From an uncultured Bacilli bacterium (GTDB lineage: Bacteria > Bacillota_I > Bacilli_A > RF39 > UBA660), in the NCBI GenBank assembly GCA_910584165.1, contig CAJTZU010000005.1:1-64000 (forward strand): a stretch of 64,000 nt of DNA, read 5' to 3'. Of this stretch, positions 17,779 to 26,107 are shown in pieces. The notes under the pieces were generated by a model that did not search any database, was not told the origin of the DNA, and saw nothing but the letters and a program-made list of their open reading frames with translations. Every line of letters starts with the position of its first letter. Position 1 is the first letter of the stretch. Made by a program: the position numbers and the translations under genes.

Positions 17779-18198
17779 GTGAATTTAAAGAAAATAGAGA
17801 AATTTATTAATAAGCAAACAGTTAGTTTTATTTGTTCTGTTGACGAAGAAGGGTATCCAAATGTAAAGGCTATGCTGAAGCCAAGAATTAGAAATGGTAT
17901 AAAAGAATTTTACTTTAGTACCAATACTTCTTCCATGAGGGTACGCCAATATCAAGAAAATCCAAATGCCAGTATATACTTTTATCATAAAGGATTAGTA
18001 AAATATGTTGGTGTTATGTTAAAAGGAAAAATGGAAGTTTTAACAGATCAAGAAATAAAAAATAAGTTATGGAGAAAAGGCGATACCATGTTTTATAAAA
18101 ATGGAGTAACCGATTCTGATTACTGTGTTTTAAAGTTTACTGCTATAAGTGGCAGATATTATTGTGATTTAAAAACAGAAAGTTTTGAAATAAAATAG
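17779..18198 (+). CDS. Pyridoxamine 5'-phosphate oxidase-like flavin-binding protein
   Basis: 139 residues, GTG start immediately after the DUF3795 stop. The split-barrel FMN-binding fold is indicated by FICSVDEEGYPNVKAML, FYFSTNTSSMRVRQYQENP and ASIYFYHKGL. Such proteins bind FMN, F420 or heme; the specific reaction is unknown. Coupling to the Cys-rich partner suggests they act together, possibly in redox chemistry. Confidence 0.75.
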   Translation: MNLKKIEKFINKQTVSFICSVDEEGYPNVKAMLKPRIRNGIKEFYFSTNTSSMRVRQYQENPNASIYFYHKGLVKYVGVMLKGKMEVLTDQEIKNKLWRKGDTMFYKNGVTDSDYCVLKFTAISGRYYCDLKTESFEIK

Positions 18199-18232
18199 AG
18201 TAAATTATAAATTGTAATGTAAAATAAATCTA

Positions 18233-18261
18233 TTGAAAGAATAAAATTTTTGTGATATATT
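18233..18261 (+). promoter_or_regulatory. Promoter of the PH-domain gene
   Basis: TTGAAA (18233-18238), 17 nt, TATATT (18256-18261), with TG before the -10. It excludes the GTG at 18262 as a start codon. Confidence 0.7.
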
Positions 18262-18288
18262 GTGAATGTAAAAAAAGGAGGAGATATT

Positions 18289-18627
18289 ATGAGTAAAAAA
18301 GTATTTGAAGTTCCAAGTGGAGAAGAATTATTTGCTAAGGTATCAGGAGACTGTTGGAAGATGCCAAAATTAAGCATTAACAGACAGGTTTCGGGGAAAT
18401 ATTATTTTACAGATAAGCGCATTGCCTTTTTAGCATCTGGTCTTATTGGAACAGAAAGTGTAAGCTTTGAAATTGAAATGAAAGATATAGAGAGTGTTAA
18501 AACTTGTACGACACCACCATTCTTTCCTTTTGGTATTTTAATTACTATGAAAAATGGAGATAAATATAAACTTTCTATTTTTAAACGTAAGAAATATTAT
18601 GAATGGATTAAAAATCATTTATCTTAA
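18289..18627 (+). CDS. Small PH/GRAM-like domain protein
   Basis: 112 residues from ATG 18289 (AAAAGGAGGAG upstream). YYFTDKRIAFLASGLIGTESVSFEIEMKDIESVK and the ILITMKNGDKYKLSIF strand pattern fit a bacterial PH/GRAM-like domain. No membrane segment. Its partner or lipid is unknown. Monocistronic, terminated at 18635. Confidence 0.6.
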   Translation: MSKKVFEVPSGEELFAKVSGDCWKMPKLSINRQVSGKYYFTDKRIAFLASGLIGTESVSFEIEMKDIESVKTCTTPPFFPFGILITMKNGDKYKLSIFKRKKYYEWIKNHLS

Positions 18628-18634
18628 TTGTTTT

Positions 18635-18672
18635 AGCAAGTCATTATTATGATTTGCTTTTTATGTTATAAT
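18635..18672 (+). terminator. Terminator fused to an extended -10 promoter
   Basis: AGCAAGTCAT (18635-18644)/ATGATTTGCT (18649-18658), T-run to 18662, TG (18664-18665), T, TATAAT (18667-18672). The promoter drives the HTH/ABC operon, leaving a leader of about 125 nt. Confidence 0.8.
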
Positions 18673-18805
18673 AGACATAGTAATATAAATTAAGAGAAAT
18701 ATAATGGAAAAGTATTTTATAAAGAAATTTATTCATTCAACTTCTAGTTCGTGTTCTATTTCTTAGTTTTCAGGTATATTTAAATTAGGAAAGGAGAAAA
18801 ACTAT

Positions 18806-19414
18806 ATGGATCAGATAAAGATAGGGAAATTTATCAGTTCTAAAAGAAAAGAAAAAAATATTACGCAGAGTAAATTAGCTGAAATGTTAAATATAACAGA
18901 TAGGGCTATTTCCAAATGGGAAAATGGCGCCTGTTTACCAGATGCTAGTACAATGCCTCTTTTGTGTGAGATACTTGGTATTACGATAAATGATCTATTT
19001 AGTGGTGAATTGGTAGATATGAAAGATAATGAAAAAAGACTAGAAGAAAATTTATTAGAGATGACAAGATGGAAAGAAAAAAGGGATAGAGAGCTTTTAT
19101 CTATGGAACTATTTATTGGGTTTACAGTATCTATTATGATGTTTGTTTGTATCTTTATGGTAGCCTTAATGGATATGAAAAATTGGTTAAGAATAGTACT
19201 TATTATTGTTGGAATTATTCCTTTTGCAATAGGGATTGGTTATGCCATTAGGATTGAGCAGATAGCAGGTTATTATGAGTGTAATCATTGCCAATATAAA
19301 TATGTACCATTATATAAAAGTGTATTCTTTGCTCAACATATCAATAGAACAAGAAAAATGAAATGTCCAAAATGTCATCAGAAAACTTGGCATAAAAAAG
19401 TATTAACAAAGTAA
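18806..19414 (+). CDS. HTH (XRE) regulator with membrane helices and zinc-ribbon
   Basis: 202 residues after AAAGGAG. XRE helix-turn-helix at 1-65 (ITQSKLAEMLNITDRAISKWENG), two membrane helices (about 103-122 and 128-147), then a cytoplasmic CNHC...CPKC zinc-ribbon. This three-part layout is common in Bacillota next to ABC exporters. It lies 28 nt before the ABC ATPase gene and probably controls it. Confidence 0.75.
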   Translation: MDQIKIGKFISSKRKEKNITQSKLAEMLNITDRAISKWENGACLPDASTMPLLCEILGITINDLFSGELVDMKDNEKRLEENLLEMTRWKEKRDRELLSMELFIGFTVSIMMFVCIFMVALMDMKNWLRIVLIIVGIIPFAIGIGYAIRIEQIAGYYECNHCQYKYVPLYKSVFFAQHINRTRKMKCPKCHQKTWHKKVLTK

Positions 19415-19442
19415 TAAAAATACAATCAAAATAGGAGTTTAT

Positions 19443-20318
19443 ATGAAAAATAAAATTTTAGAAATAAAAAGCTTAACAAAGTATTATGGTAAAATCTTGG
19501 GAGTAAAGGAGTTATCGCTTACTCTTTATGGTGGAGAAATATTTGGTTTTATTGGACCAAATGGTGCAGGAAAGTCAACCACCATTCGATCTATTATGAA
19601 TCTTATTAATAGGACAGAAGGAGATATCTTATTAAATGGAAAAAAACTAGATAAAGATGATATTAAAGCCAAAGAATTAATAGGGTACCTTCCTAGTGAA
19701 ATTCATTTGTATGATGATTTTACAGTGAAAGAGATGCTTGATTATCATGAATCCTTTTATAAGAACGATTGCCATAAACGAAGAAAAGAGTTAGTTGAAA
19801 AATTAAAATTAGATGAAACTAAAATGGTGGAGGAATTATCATTAGGAAATTCTAAAAAGTTAGGGATAGTATTGGCTTTTATGCATGAACCTAAGTTACT
19901 TATTTTAGATGAACCAACAAGTGGATTAGATCCTATTATGCAACAAGTTTTTTATGAACTTTTAAGGGAAGAGAGAAAAAAGGGAACAACAATCTTTTAT
20001 TCTACTCATATACTAAGCGAAATTTCAAAAATCTGTGATAGAATAGGAATTATTAAAGAAGGTCAACTTGTAGCAATCGAAACAATAGAAGAGATGCAGA
20101 AGAAAAATCTTACTTTTGTTACCATAAAATCGAAAGATATTTCTAAAATAATCGCAGATTTAAAATTAGAAATCAAAGCAAATGAAGAAAACACTATTCG
20201 CTTTAAAAATGATATACCATTAAATCAATTGATAAAAGTAATATCTAACTATAAAATTGATAAATTATTAATGGAAGAAGCAACTTTAGAAGATATATTT
20301 CTACATTATTATAATTAG
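19443..20318 (+). CDS. ABC transporter ATP-binding protein
   Basis: 291 residues, ATG after AGGAG. Walker A GPNGAGKST, Walker B LLILDEPTSGLDP, H-loop STHIL; the signature is degenerate (LSLGNSKK instead of LSGGQ), as in many ABC-2 exporters of the BcrA/YxlF type. It pairs with the permease starting 9 nt downstream. Likely exports an antimicrobial or lipid-like compound; substrate not determinable. Confidence 0.85.
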   Translation: MKNKILEIKSLTKYYGKILGVKELSLTLYGGEIFGFIGPNGAGKSTTIRSIMNLINRTEGDILLNGKKLDKDDIKAKELIGYLPSEIHLYDDFTVKEMLDYHESFYKNDCHKRRKELVEKLKLDETKMVEELSLGNSKKLGIVLAFMHEPKLLILDEPTSGLDPIMQQVFYELLREERKKGTTIFYSTHILSEISKICDRIGIIKEGQLVAIETIEEMQKKNLTFVTIKSKDISKIIADLKLEIKANEENTIRFKNDIPLNQLIKVISNYKIDKLLMEEATLEDIFLHYYN

Positions 20319-20327
20319 GAGGTTTTT

Positions 20328-21119
20328 ATGTTTAAAAGAGAAATGAAAATTAATTTAAAAAGTTTTATGATTTGGACCTCTATCTTAATGCTTCTTTTTT
20401 TAGTAGTATATTTAGTATATCCTTCTATTATGAATAGTGATAGTGTTCAATCGATTAATGCAATGCTAGAAATGTTTCCAAAAGAAATGATAAAGGCCTT
20501 TAATATGGATATTTCTAGTATAGATACTGCTTATGGTTGGTTAAAAACAGAAGGGTTTGTATTTGTTCTTTTGTTAACGGGAATTTATAGTGCAATACTA
20601 GGATCAACCATTTTATTGAAAGAAGAAAATGATAAAACTATTGAATATTTAAATAGTGTTCCTGTCACAAGAAAGAAGATTGTTTTTCATAAAGTAGCTT
20701 GTGCAATCTTTTATATAGTATTGATGGTATTAAGTGTTGGAATATTTAATTTTATTGGGCTAACGCTAAGTGGAGATTTTGATAAAACAGGCTATCTATT
20801 ACTAAGTGTAACTCCAATATTTTCTTCTATTGTTATCTTTTCTTTATGCTTATTTTTATCTACTTTTTTTCATAAAACTAAAAAAACAATAGGAATTAGT
20901 TTAGGAATTGTATTTATGAGTTATTTTTTAAATATTGTATCGGAAATGAGTGAGAGTACAGAATTTTTAAAATACATTTCTATTTTTACCTTAGCAGATA
21001 TTAGAAATGTTATGATAGAAACTTCTATTAATCCATTAATGATAGTATTTTCTATAGGTATTACGATTCTATTTATTACATTAACTATATTTCATTATGA
21101 TAGGAAAGAATTAGTATAA
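20328..21119 (+). CDS. ABC-2 type permease
   Basis: 263 residues with about six membrane helices and the ABC-2 layout: helix, extracytoplasmic loop, LLKEENDKTIEYLNSVPVTRKKI cytoplasmic segment, then four more helices. AGGAGG precedes the ATG. It forms the exporter with the upstream ATPase. Confidence 0.8.
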   Translation: MFKREMKINLKSFMIWTSILMLLFLVVYLVYPSIMNSDSVQSINAMLEMFPKEMIKAFNMDISSIDTAYGWLKTEGFVFVLLLTGIYSAILGSTILLKEENDKTIEYLNSVPVTRKKIVFHKVACAIFYIVLMVLSVGIFNFIGLTLSGDFDKTGYLLLSVTPIFSSIVIFSLCLFLSTFFHKTKKTIGISLGIVFMSYFLNIVSEMSESTEFLKYISIFTLADIRNVMIETSINPLMIVFSIGITILFITLTIFHYDRKELV

Positions 21120-21141
21120 AAGGTAATTATTTATAAAAATG

Positions 21142-21175
21142 CAGACTAGAAATAGTTTGTTTTTTCTTGTATAAT
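21142..21175 (+). terminator. Terminator followed closely by a -10
   Basis: CAGACTA (21142-21148)/TAGTTTG (21153-21159), loop GAAA, T-run, then TG and TATAAT (21170-21175), driving the CDF gene. Confidence 0.7.
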
Positions 21176-21198
21176 GAAAATAGTAGGGAAGTGAGAAT

Positions 21199-22053
21199 AT
21201 GAAAGAAAATAAAATTATTATTATAACAATGATATTTAATTTTATCGTGGCAGTTTTAAAATTGATTTCAGGGCTTCTTTTTTCTTTTTCTACTTTAATT
21301 GCAGATTCTATTCAATCTTTTATTGATTTCATAACAGATATTACTAGTTTAATAGCAAATAAAATAGGAAAGAAAAGGGCTAATAAGAATTATCCATTCG
21401 GCTATGGACAAGTATATTATATTGCCAATCTTTTTACAGGCTTTTTACTTTTTTTAATTGGATTATTTATTCTGTATCAATTCTTTTTCTTTTATGGAAA
21501 ATTTGAACCTAATTTTGTCTTAGTATTTATTTTAGTGATTATTTTACTTTTAAAATTAGTTGTAATTTCTTTGCTACAATACTTTGGGAAGAAGTATAAG
21601 AGCGAATTGATGATTGAATCTTTTAAAGAATCAAAAGCGGATTTTATATCTACTTGTGTAGTATTTATAGTGATGGTACTTACTTTCTTTGAAGAATATA
21701 TGCCGAGTTTTATTAATGTCGATAAAATAGGTAGTTTGGGAATGTCTATTTATGTATTTGCAATCTCTATTAAAATGATGGTATCTAATATTAGAGGAAT
21801 GATTACACATGATGAAGAGAATAATGAGATTAGAGAAAGTATTATGAAAACTTTAGAAGAAATTAACGGAATTAAAGTGAAAAAGTTAAAAATTATAAAG
21901 ATGGCTACCTATTATAGTGTTTTTTTACAAGTAATGGTAGATGAGAGATTGACAATAAAAAAATATCTTACAATTGAAAGAAAGATAAAAACACATTTAA
22001 AATCTATGAATACTAACATTAGATTTATAGATGTTGAACCAGTAGAAGATTAG
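21199..22053 (+). CDS. Cation diffusion facilitator (CDF) family transporter
   Basis: 284 residues; five or six membrane helices then a cytoplasmic domain of about 80 residues ending FIDVEP. CDF landmarks: STLIADSIQSFIDFITD in helix 2 and ESKADFIST in helix 5. The metal-site positions are unusual: QxxxD in helix 2 where D/HxxxD is normal, and ExxxD in helix 5 where HxxxD is normal. It presumably exports a divalent cation, but selectivity may differ from Zn/Fe/Mn members. Its stop codon overlaps the ribosome site of the next (broken) gene. Confidence 0.7.
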   Translation: MKENKIIIITMIFNFIVAVLKLISGLLFSFSTLIADSIQSFIDFITDITSLIANKIGKKRANKNYPFGYGQVYYIANLFTGFLLFLIGLFILYQFFFFYGKFEPNFVLVFILVIILLLKLVVISLLQYFGKKYKSELMIESFKESKADFISTCVVFIVMVLTFFEEYMPSFINVDKIGSLGMSIYVFAISIKMMVSNIRGMITHDEENNEIRESIMKTLEEINGIKVKKLKIIKMATYYSVFLQVMVDERLTIKKYLTIERKIKTHLKSMNTNIRFIDVEPVED

Positions 22054-22072
22054 GAGAAAAGTTATAAATGTA

Positions 22073-22437
22073 ATGAAATTAGAATATCAAATGCCACAGT
22101 TTGATGAGGTTAATTAGAATATCTACTTACCAGTTTAGGATTTAATCCTAATTGTTATTTCTTTGCTATGACAAAGCCTAGTATGTTAAGTAGAGCAATT
22201 ATTGGAAATATTATGGATTTTATAAGTAGATATGCTATTGTTTGCTTTAATGAGGTAGAAATTATTAAAATTAATCGTAATGAATTTAGTAATATAAAAC
22301 TATCTAATATCCTTATTTCCTATATGTTTAAAATAAAAACAAGTGATTCTAACTTAAAGTTTCAGGTATTTAAGAAGTTTGGTAAATTTAGTAAAGTAAA
22401 AAATTCCATTGAATCATTTAAGTCCACTTATCAGTAG
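22073..22437 (+). pseudogene. Frameshifted gene of unknown family
   Basis: ATG 22073, after TAGGAGAAAAG, opens MKLEYQMPQFDEVN and stops at 22117. Shifting frame inside TTAATTAG continues EYLLTSLGFNPNCYFFAM and then the open frame to 22437 (FKSTYQ). The joined product would be about 121 residues. One base has probably been lost or gained at about 22113-22117. Residual expression from ATG 22168 is possible but has no ribosome site. Family not recognised. Confidence 0.6.
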
Positions 22438-22450
22438 CCAGTATTTTAAA

Positions 22451-22476
22451 AAGTAAGTCTAAGGATTTACTTTTTT
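22451..22476 (+). terminator. Rho-independent terminator
   Basis: AAGTAAGTC (22451-22459)/GATTTACTT (22464-22472), loop TAAG, T-run to 22476. Confidence 0.85.
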
Positions 22477-22504
22477 CACTCTTAAGTGCTGATGTAAAAG
22501 ACTT

Positions 22505-22534
22505 TTGACAGACAAAAAAATATATTTTTATAAA
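22505..22534 (+). promoter_or_regulatory. Promoter of HTH gene 22554
   Basis: TTGACA (22505-22510), 18 nt, TATAAA (22529-22534), 20 nt before the start codon. Confidence 0.65.
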
Positions 22535-22553
22535 ATGTTAGAGGAGGTGCAAA

Positions 22554-23135
22554 ATGGAAGTTGGAGAAAAAATTAAAAAGTATAGAGAGGGTATTTCTTT
22601 AAGTCAAGATGAATTAGCGCTTAAAATATTTGTTTCTAGACAGACAATTTCAAATTGGGAGACCAATAAAAGTTATCCTGATATTAAAAGCTTAGCTATG
22701 TTAAGTAATATTTTCAATGTATCTCTAGATGATTTAGTGAAAGGAGATGTTGAAAAGATGAGAAAGAGTGTAACAGAAGAGGAACTTAAGAAGTTTAATA
22801 GAATGAGTGTTATTTTTACAATAGAATTATTGTTCCTAGGAATTAGTGCCTATCCATTATTTAAATTAACTAGATATATTGGAATTATTATATGGATTAT
22901 TATTTGGGTAATAACATTAGTTACTGCTCTTCAAATAGAGAGATTTAAGAAAAATAATAACATTCAAACTTATAAGGAAATTCTTGCTTTTGTTGATGGC
23001 AAGGCACTTACGCATGATGAATTAGAACAAGAAAAGGGAAAACGAATCTATCAAAAAATCTTAGCAGCCTTTTTAGCAGGTGTTGTTGCCATTATAATTT
23101 GCTTTATTGTCATGATTATAATGGAATATATTTAA
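22554..23135 (+). CDS. HTH (XRE) regulator with C-terminal membrane helices
   Basis: 193 residues; GAGGAGGTG precedes the ATG. XRE domain 1-65 (LSQDELALKIFVSRQTISNWETNKSYPD) followed by a linker and three membrane helices (about 80-98, 102-120, 165-190). It has its own promoter and terminator. Another one-component membrane regulator; target genes unknown. Confidence 0.75.
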   Translation: MEVGEKIKKYREGISLSQDELALKIFVSRQTISNWETNKSYPDIKSLAMLSNIFNVSLDDLVKGDVEKMRKSVTEEELKKFNRMSVIFTIELLFLGISAYPLFKLTRYIGIIIWIIIWVITLVTALQIERFKKNNNIQTYKEILAFVDGKALTHDELEQEKGKRIYQKILAAFLAGVVAIIICFIVMIIMEYI

Positions 23136-23140
23136 GATGA

Positions 23141-23170
23141 ATAGAAGTTTACAGAAACTTCTATTTTTTT
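23141..23170 (+). terminator. Rho-independent terminator
   Basis: Perfect ATAGAAGTTT/AAACTTCTAT stem with loop ACAG and T-run to 23170. Confidence 0.9.
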
Positions 23171-23181
23171 GCGGAAATCTA

Positions 23182-23235
23182 TTGACAATTGAATATATAT
23201 TCAACTACAATGTTGATAGTTGAACAACAATTCAA
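23182..23235 (+). promoter_or_regulatory. Metal-responsive promoter with ArsR/SmtB operators
   Basis: TTGACA (23182-23187), 18 nt, TACAAT (23206-23211). The spacer contains the perfect palindrome TTGAATATATATTCAA (23189-23204). A second site TTGAACAACAATTCAA (23220-23235) overlaps the start of the transcript, and TCAAC/GTTGA arms lie between them. These match TGAA-N-TTCA boxes of CzrA/SmtB-type repressors. Confidence 0.8.
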
Positions 23236-23267
23236 TTAATAATGCATATAATAATAGGAGGTATTCT

Positions 23268-23630
23268 ATGGCTAGAAATGAGTTTTCTTGTGACTGTAAT
23301 ATTATTCATGAAGACGCAGTAGAAGAAGTAGTGAAAAAGATGCCTAAAGAAGATACACTTTATAGATTAGCAGATTTATTTAAACTAATTGGAGATACAA
23401 CGAGATGTAGAATTTTATTTGCGCTTGATCAAAAGGAAATGTGTGTATGTGATTTAGCAAATGTCCTAAACATGACAAAATCTTCTGTTTCTCATCAACT
23501 TGCTGTCTTAAGAAGAAGTGGTGTTGTTAGATGTAGGAAAAGCGGGAAAGAAGTTTACTATACGTTAGACGATGAACACATTGTAAAATTATTTGAGATT
23601 GGTTTAGAACATATCAATCATAGAGGATAG
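23268..23630 (+). CDS. ArsR/SmtB-family metal-sensing repressor (CadC/CzrA type)
   Basis: 120 residues from ATG 23268 (AATAGGAGG); an in-frame TTG at 23220 would place coding sequence over the operator. Winged helix with both classic metal sites: N-terminal SCDC plus EMCVCD in the helix preceding recognition (alpha3N-type thiolate site, favouring Cd/Pb), and D-x-H...H-x-x-H in the last helix (DDEHIVKLFEIGLEHINH, alpha5-type, favouring Zn). DNA-reading helix MTKSSVSHQLAVLRRSG. First gene of an operon with an HMA protein and the P-ATPase; should repress it until metal binds. Confidence 0.85.
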   Translation: MARNEFSCDCNIIHEDAVEEVVKKMPKEDTLYRLADLFKLIGDTTRCRILFALDQKEMCVCDLANVLNMTKSSVSHQLAVLRRSGVVRCRKSGKEVYYTLDDEHIVKLFEIGLEHINHRG

Positions 23631-23644
23631 GAGTTTGTTTTAAA

Positions 23645-23869
23645 ATGAAAAAATATAAATTTAAAATACAGAATTTAGATTGTGCGAATTGTGCGAATGA
23701 GTTAGAACATGCACTTCAAAAAATTGAATTATTAGAAAATGTTAGTATCAGTTTCATGATGCAGAGACTAACGCTTGAGTGCTATGAGGAAAACTATGAA
23801 GAAGCACTTGAAAGAATTAAAAAAGTAATAAAAAAAGAAGAACCAGATGTCAAAATAGAGGAGGTATAA
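23645..23869 (+). CDS. Stand-alone heavy-metal-associated (HMA) domain protein
   Basis: 74 residues with the ferredoxin-like HMA fold and metal motif LDCANCANELEHAL (CxxC). It lies 5 nt before the P-ATPase gene, whose product lacks its own N-terminal HMA domain. It probably works as the detached metal-binding domain or a chaperone. The acidic C-terminus (EEPDVKIEEV) fits Zn/Cd more than Cu. Confidence 0.8.
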   Translation: MKKYKFKIQNLDCANCANELEHALQKIELLENVSISFMMQRLTLECYEENYEEALERIKKVIKKEEPDVKIEEV

Positions 23870-23874
23870 TAATT

Positions 23875-25728
23875 ATGAGCAAAAAAATGAATACTCAGTT
23901 ATTTAGAATCATGATTTCTTTTTTGTTGGTAGTAATTTCATTTTTATTAAAACTGGATAATGAATTATACAATAATATATTATTAGTGATAGCCTACATG
24001 ATTGTGGGGTATGATATTGTACTAAAGGCAATTAGAAATATTTTTAAAGGAAAAATATTTGATGAAAATTTCTTAATGTCTATTGCAACTATAGGGGCAT
24101 TTTTCATAGGGGAGTTTCCAGAAGCTGTAGCAGTAATGCTTTTCTATCAAGTAGGAGAATTATTTCAGGATTACGCAGTGGATAAATCAAGAAAATCAGT
24201 TTCTGAATTAATGGATATAAGACCAGATTATGCGAATGTATATCGTAATAGTGAAATTGAGAAAGTTGATCCTGATGAAGTAAATATTGGGGAAGTCATA
24301 CTAGTTAAGCCTGGTGAGAAGATACCATTAGATGGCATTGTTATTGAAGGAGAATCTATGCTTAGTACACAAGCACTGACAGGAGAGACTGTTCCTAGAA
24401 AAGTAAGTGTAAATGATGAAGTATTAAGTGGATGTGTTAATAATAATGGAATTTTAAAGATTCAAGTAAATAAAGAATTTGGGGAATCTACTGTTAGTAA
24501 GATTTTAGATTTAGTAGAAAATGCTAGTAGTAGAAAATCCAAATCTGAAAACTTTATTAGTAAATTTGCTAAGTATTATACTCCTATTGTAGTTATTATT
24601 GCAGTATTACTCGCATTCATTCCACCACTTGTTATAAAAAATGCTATAGTCAGTGATTGGTTATATAGAGCTTTATCCTTTTTAGTAGTTTCTTGTCCTT
24701 GTGCTTTAGTAATTTCAATTCCTTTATCCTTTTTTGGGGGAATAGGGGCTGCTTCCAAAATGGGGATTTTAATAAAAGGAAGCAATTATTTAGAAGCACT
24801 TGCAAGTAGTGAAATCGTTGTATGTGATAAAACAGGTACTTTGACAGAGGGTGTATTTAAAGCCCAAAAAGTAGATGCGATTGGATACTCTGATGCTGAT
24901 TTATTAAGATATGCTTGTTATGCTGAAAGTTTTTCCAATCATCCTATTTCTATTTCTTTGAAACAAGCTTATGATAAGGAAATTAATGATAGGCTAGTTA
25001 CGAAAACAGAAGAAGTTTCTGGAAAAGGTGTGATAGCCACAGTAGATGGAAAAACAGTTTTAGTTGGAAATGAAAAATTGATGAGTGAATATGGTATACC
25101 ATTTCAAAAGAATGATGAAGTTGGAACTATTGTATATGTTGCCATTAATAATGAGTTTGCAGGAACGATTGTGATTGCTGATAAAATTAAAGAAGATTCT
25201 AATAAGGCGATTCCATTACTTAAAAAAAATGGTGTTAAAAAGATTATCATGTTAACTGGAGATAGTGAAAGTGTTAGTGCTTATGTTTCTAATACTCTCG
25301 GTTTAGATGAATATCATGCTGAGTTGCTACCACAAGATAAAGTATCTTGGGTAGAAAAGTTAATGAATCAGAAGTCCTCTAGTGGAAAGTTAGTTTTTGT
25401 TGGTGATGGAATTAATGATGCTCCTGTATTAGCTTTATCCGATATAGGAGTGGCAATGGGAGGTCTTGGAAGCGATGCTGCTATAGAGGCAGCTGATGTA
25501 GTTATTATGACCGATGAACCATCTAAAATTTCTAATTCTATTCAAATTTCTAGAAAAACGATGAGAATTGTAAAAGAAAACATTATTTTTGCAATCTTTA
25601 TTAAAATTGCTGTATTAGTATTTAGTGCTTTAGGAATTGCTACTATGTGGCTTGCGGTTTTTGCTGACGTAGGAGTTTCTGTTCTAGCGGTATTAAATGC
25701 TTTAAGAATATTAAAAATAAGGGTGTAG
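23875..25728 (+). CDS. cadA: P1B-type ATPase, Zn/Cd/Pb exporter (CadA/ZntA type)
   Basis: 617 residues with about eight membrane helices. Metal-translocation motif SCPCALVIS in helix 6, phosphorylation site DKTGTLTEG, SNHPIS nucleotide-binding motif, and GDGINDAPVLALSDIGVAMG hinge. The last helices carry FIKIAVLVF and FADVGVSVLAVLNALR: the Lys and D-x-G that define the PIB-2 (Zn2+/Cd2+/Pb2+) group. It has no N-terminal HMA domain; that function sits in the preceding 74-residue gene. Controlled by the ArsR-type repressor two genes upstream. Confidence 0.85.
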   Translation: MSKKMNTQLFRIMISFLLVVISFLLKLDNELYNNILLVIAYMIVGYDIVLKAIRNIFKGKIFDENFLMSIATIGAFFIGEFPEAVAVMLFYQVGELFQDYAVDKSRKSVSELMDIRPDYANVYRNSEIEKVDPDEVNIGEVILVKPGEKIPLDGIVIEGESMLSTQALTGETVPRKVSVNDEVLSGCVNNNGILKIQVNKEFGESTVSKILDLVENASSRKSKSENFISKFAKYYTPIVVIIAVLLAFIPPLVIKNAIVSDWLYRALSFLVVSCPCALVISIPLSFFGGIGAASKMGILIKGSNYLEALASSEIVVCDKTGTLTEGVFKAQKVDAIGYSDADLLRYACYAESFSNHPISISLKQAYDKEINDRLVTKTEEVSGKGVIATVDGKTVLVGNEKLMSEYGIPFQKNDEVGTIVYVAINNEFAGTIVIADKIKEDSNKAIPLLKKNGVKKIIMLTGDSESVSAYVSNTLGLDEYHAELLPQDKVSWVEKLMNQKSSSGKLVFVGDGINDAPVLALSDIGVAMGGLGSDAAIEAADVVIMTDEPSKISNSIQISRKTMRIVKENIIFAIFIKIAVLVFSALGIATMWLAVFADVGVSVLAVLNALRILKIRV

Positions 25729-25747
25729 GGATACATTCTTTTTTTAA

Positions 25748-25777
25748 TTTACAATTCTTTCCATGATGTTGTATAAT
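25748..25777 (+). promoter_or_regulatory. Promoter of the nine-gene operon
   Basis: TTTACA (25748-25753), 18 nt, TATAAT (25772-25777). The next clear terminator is at about 30226, so the genes in between may form one transcript. Confidence 0.65.
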
Positions 25778-25799
25778 GATATTAGGACGGAGTGTGAAT

Positions 25800-26105
25800 A
25801 TGAAAATAATAACAGTTTGTGGAAGCTATAAGTTTAAAAAAGAAATGACAGAAATTACAGAAAAGATGGCGTTAAAAGGGAATTGTATGTTAACACCAAT
25901 AGAACTATCAAGATCTAAAAAGGAAGATTATACAGAAAAAGAGGCTTCTATGATTGATAAAATGCATAAGGAAAAGATTAGATTAGCAGATGCTATATTA
26001 GTAGTAAACGTAGGTGGCTATATTGGTAGTAGTACTAAAAGTGAAATTGAATTAGCAAAGTCATTAAATAAAGAAATTTTATATTATACAGATTTAAAGG
26101 ATTAA
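25800..26105 (+). CDS. Nucleoside 2-deoxyribosyltransferase-like (DUF4406-type) protein
   Basis: 101 residues from ATG 25800; the ATG at 25776 overlaps the promoter -10. Rossmann-like strand ITVCGSYKFKKEM, then a RLADAILVVNVGGYIGSSTKSEIELAKSLNKEI block like the nucleoside deoxyribosyltransferase/MazG-associated fold. Probably binds a nucleotide or ADP-ribose-like ligand. Enzymatic activity not certain. Confidence 0.65.
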   Translation: MKIITVCGSYKFKKEMTEITEKMALKGNCMLTPIELSRSKKEDYTEKEASMIDKMHKEKIRLADAILVVNVGGYIGSSTKSEIELAKSLNKEILYYTDLKD

Positions 26106-26107
26106 TT

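Noticed and set aside
23220..23267. Upstream in-frame extension of the ArsR gene from TTG 23220
   Set aside because: It would translate the second operator palindrome and starts only 9 nt after the -10; AATAGGAGG clearly serves ATG 23268.
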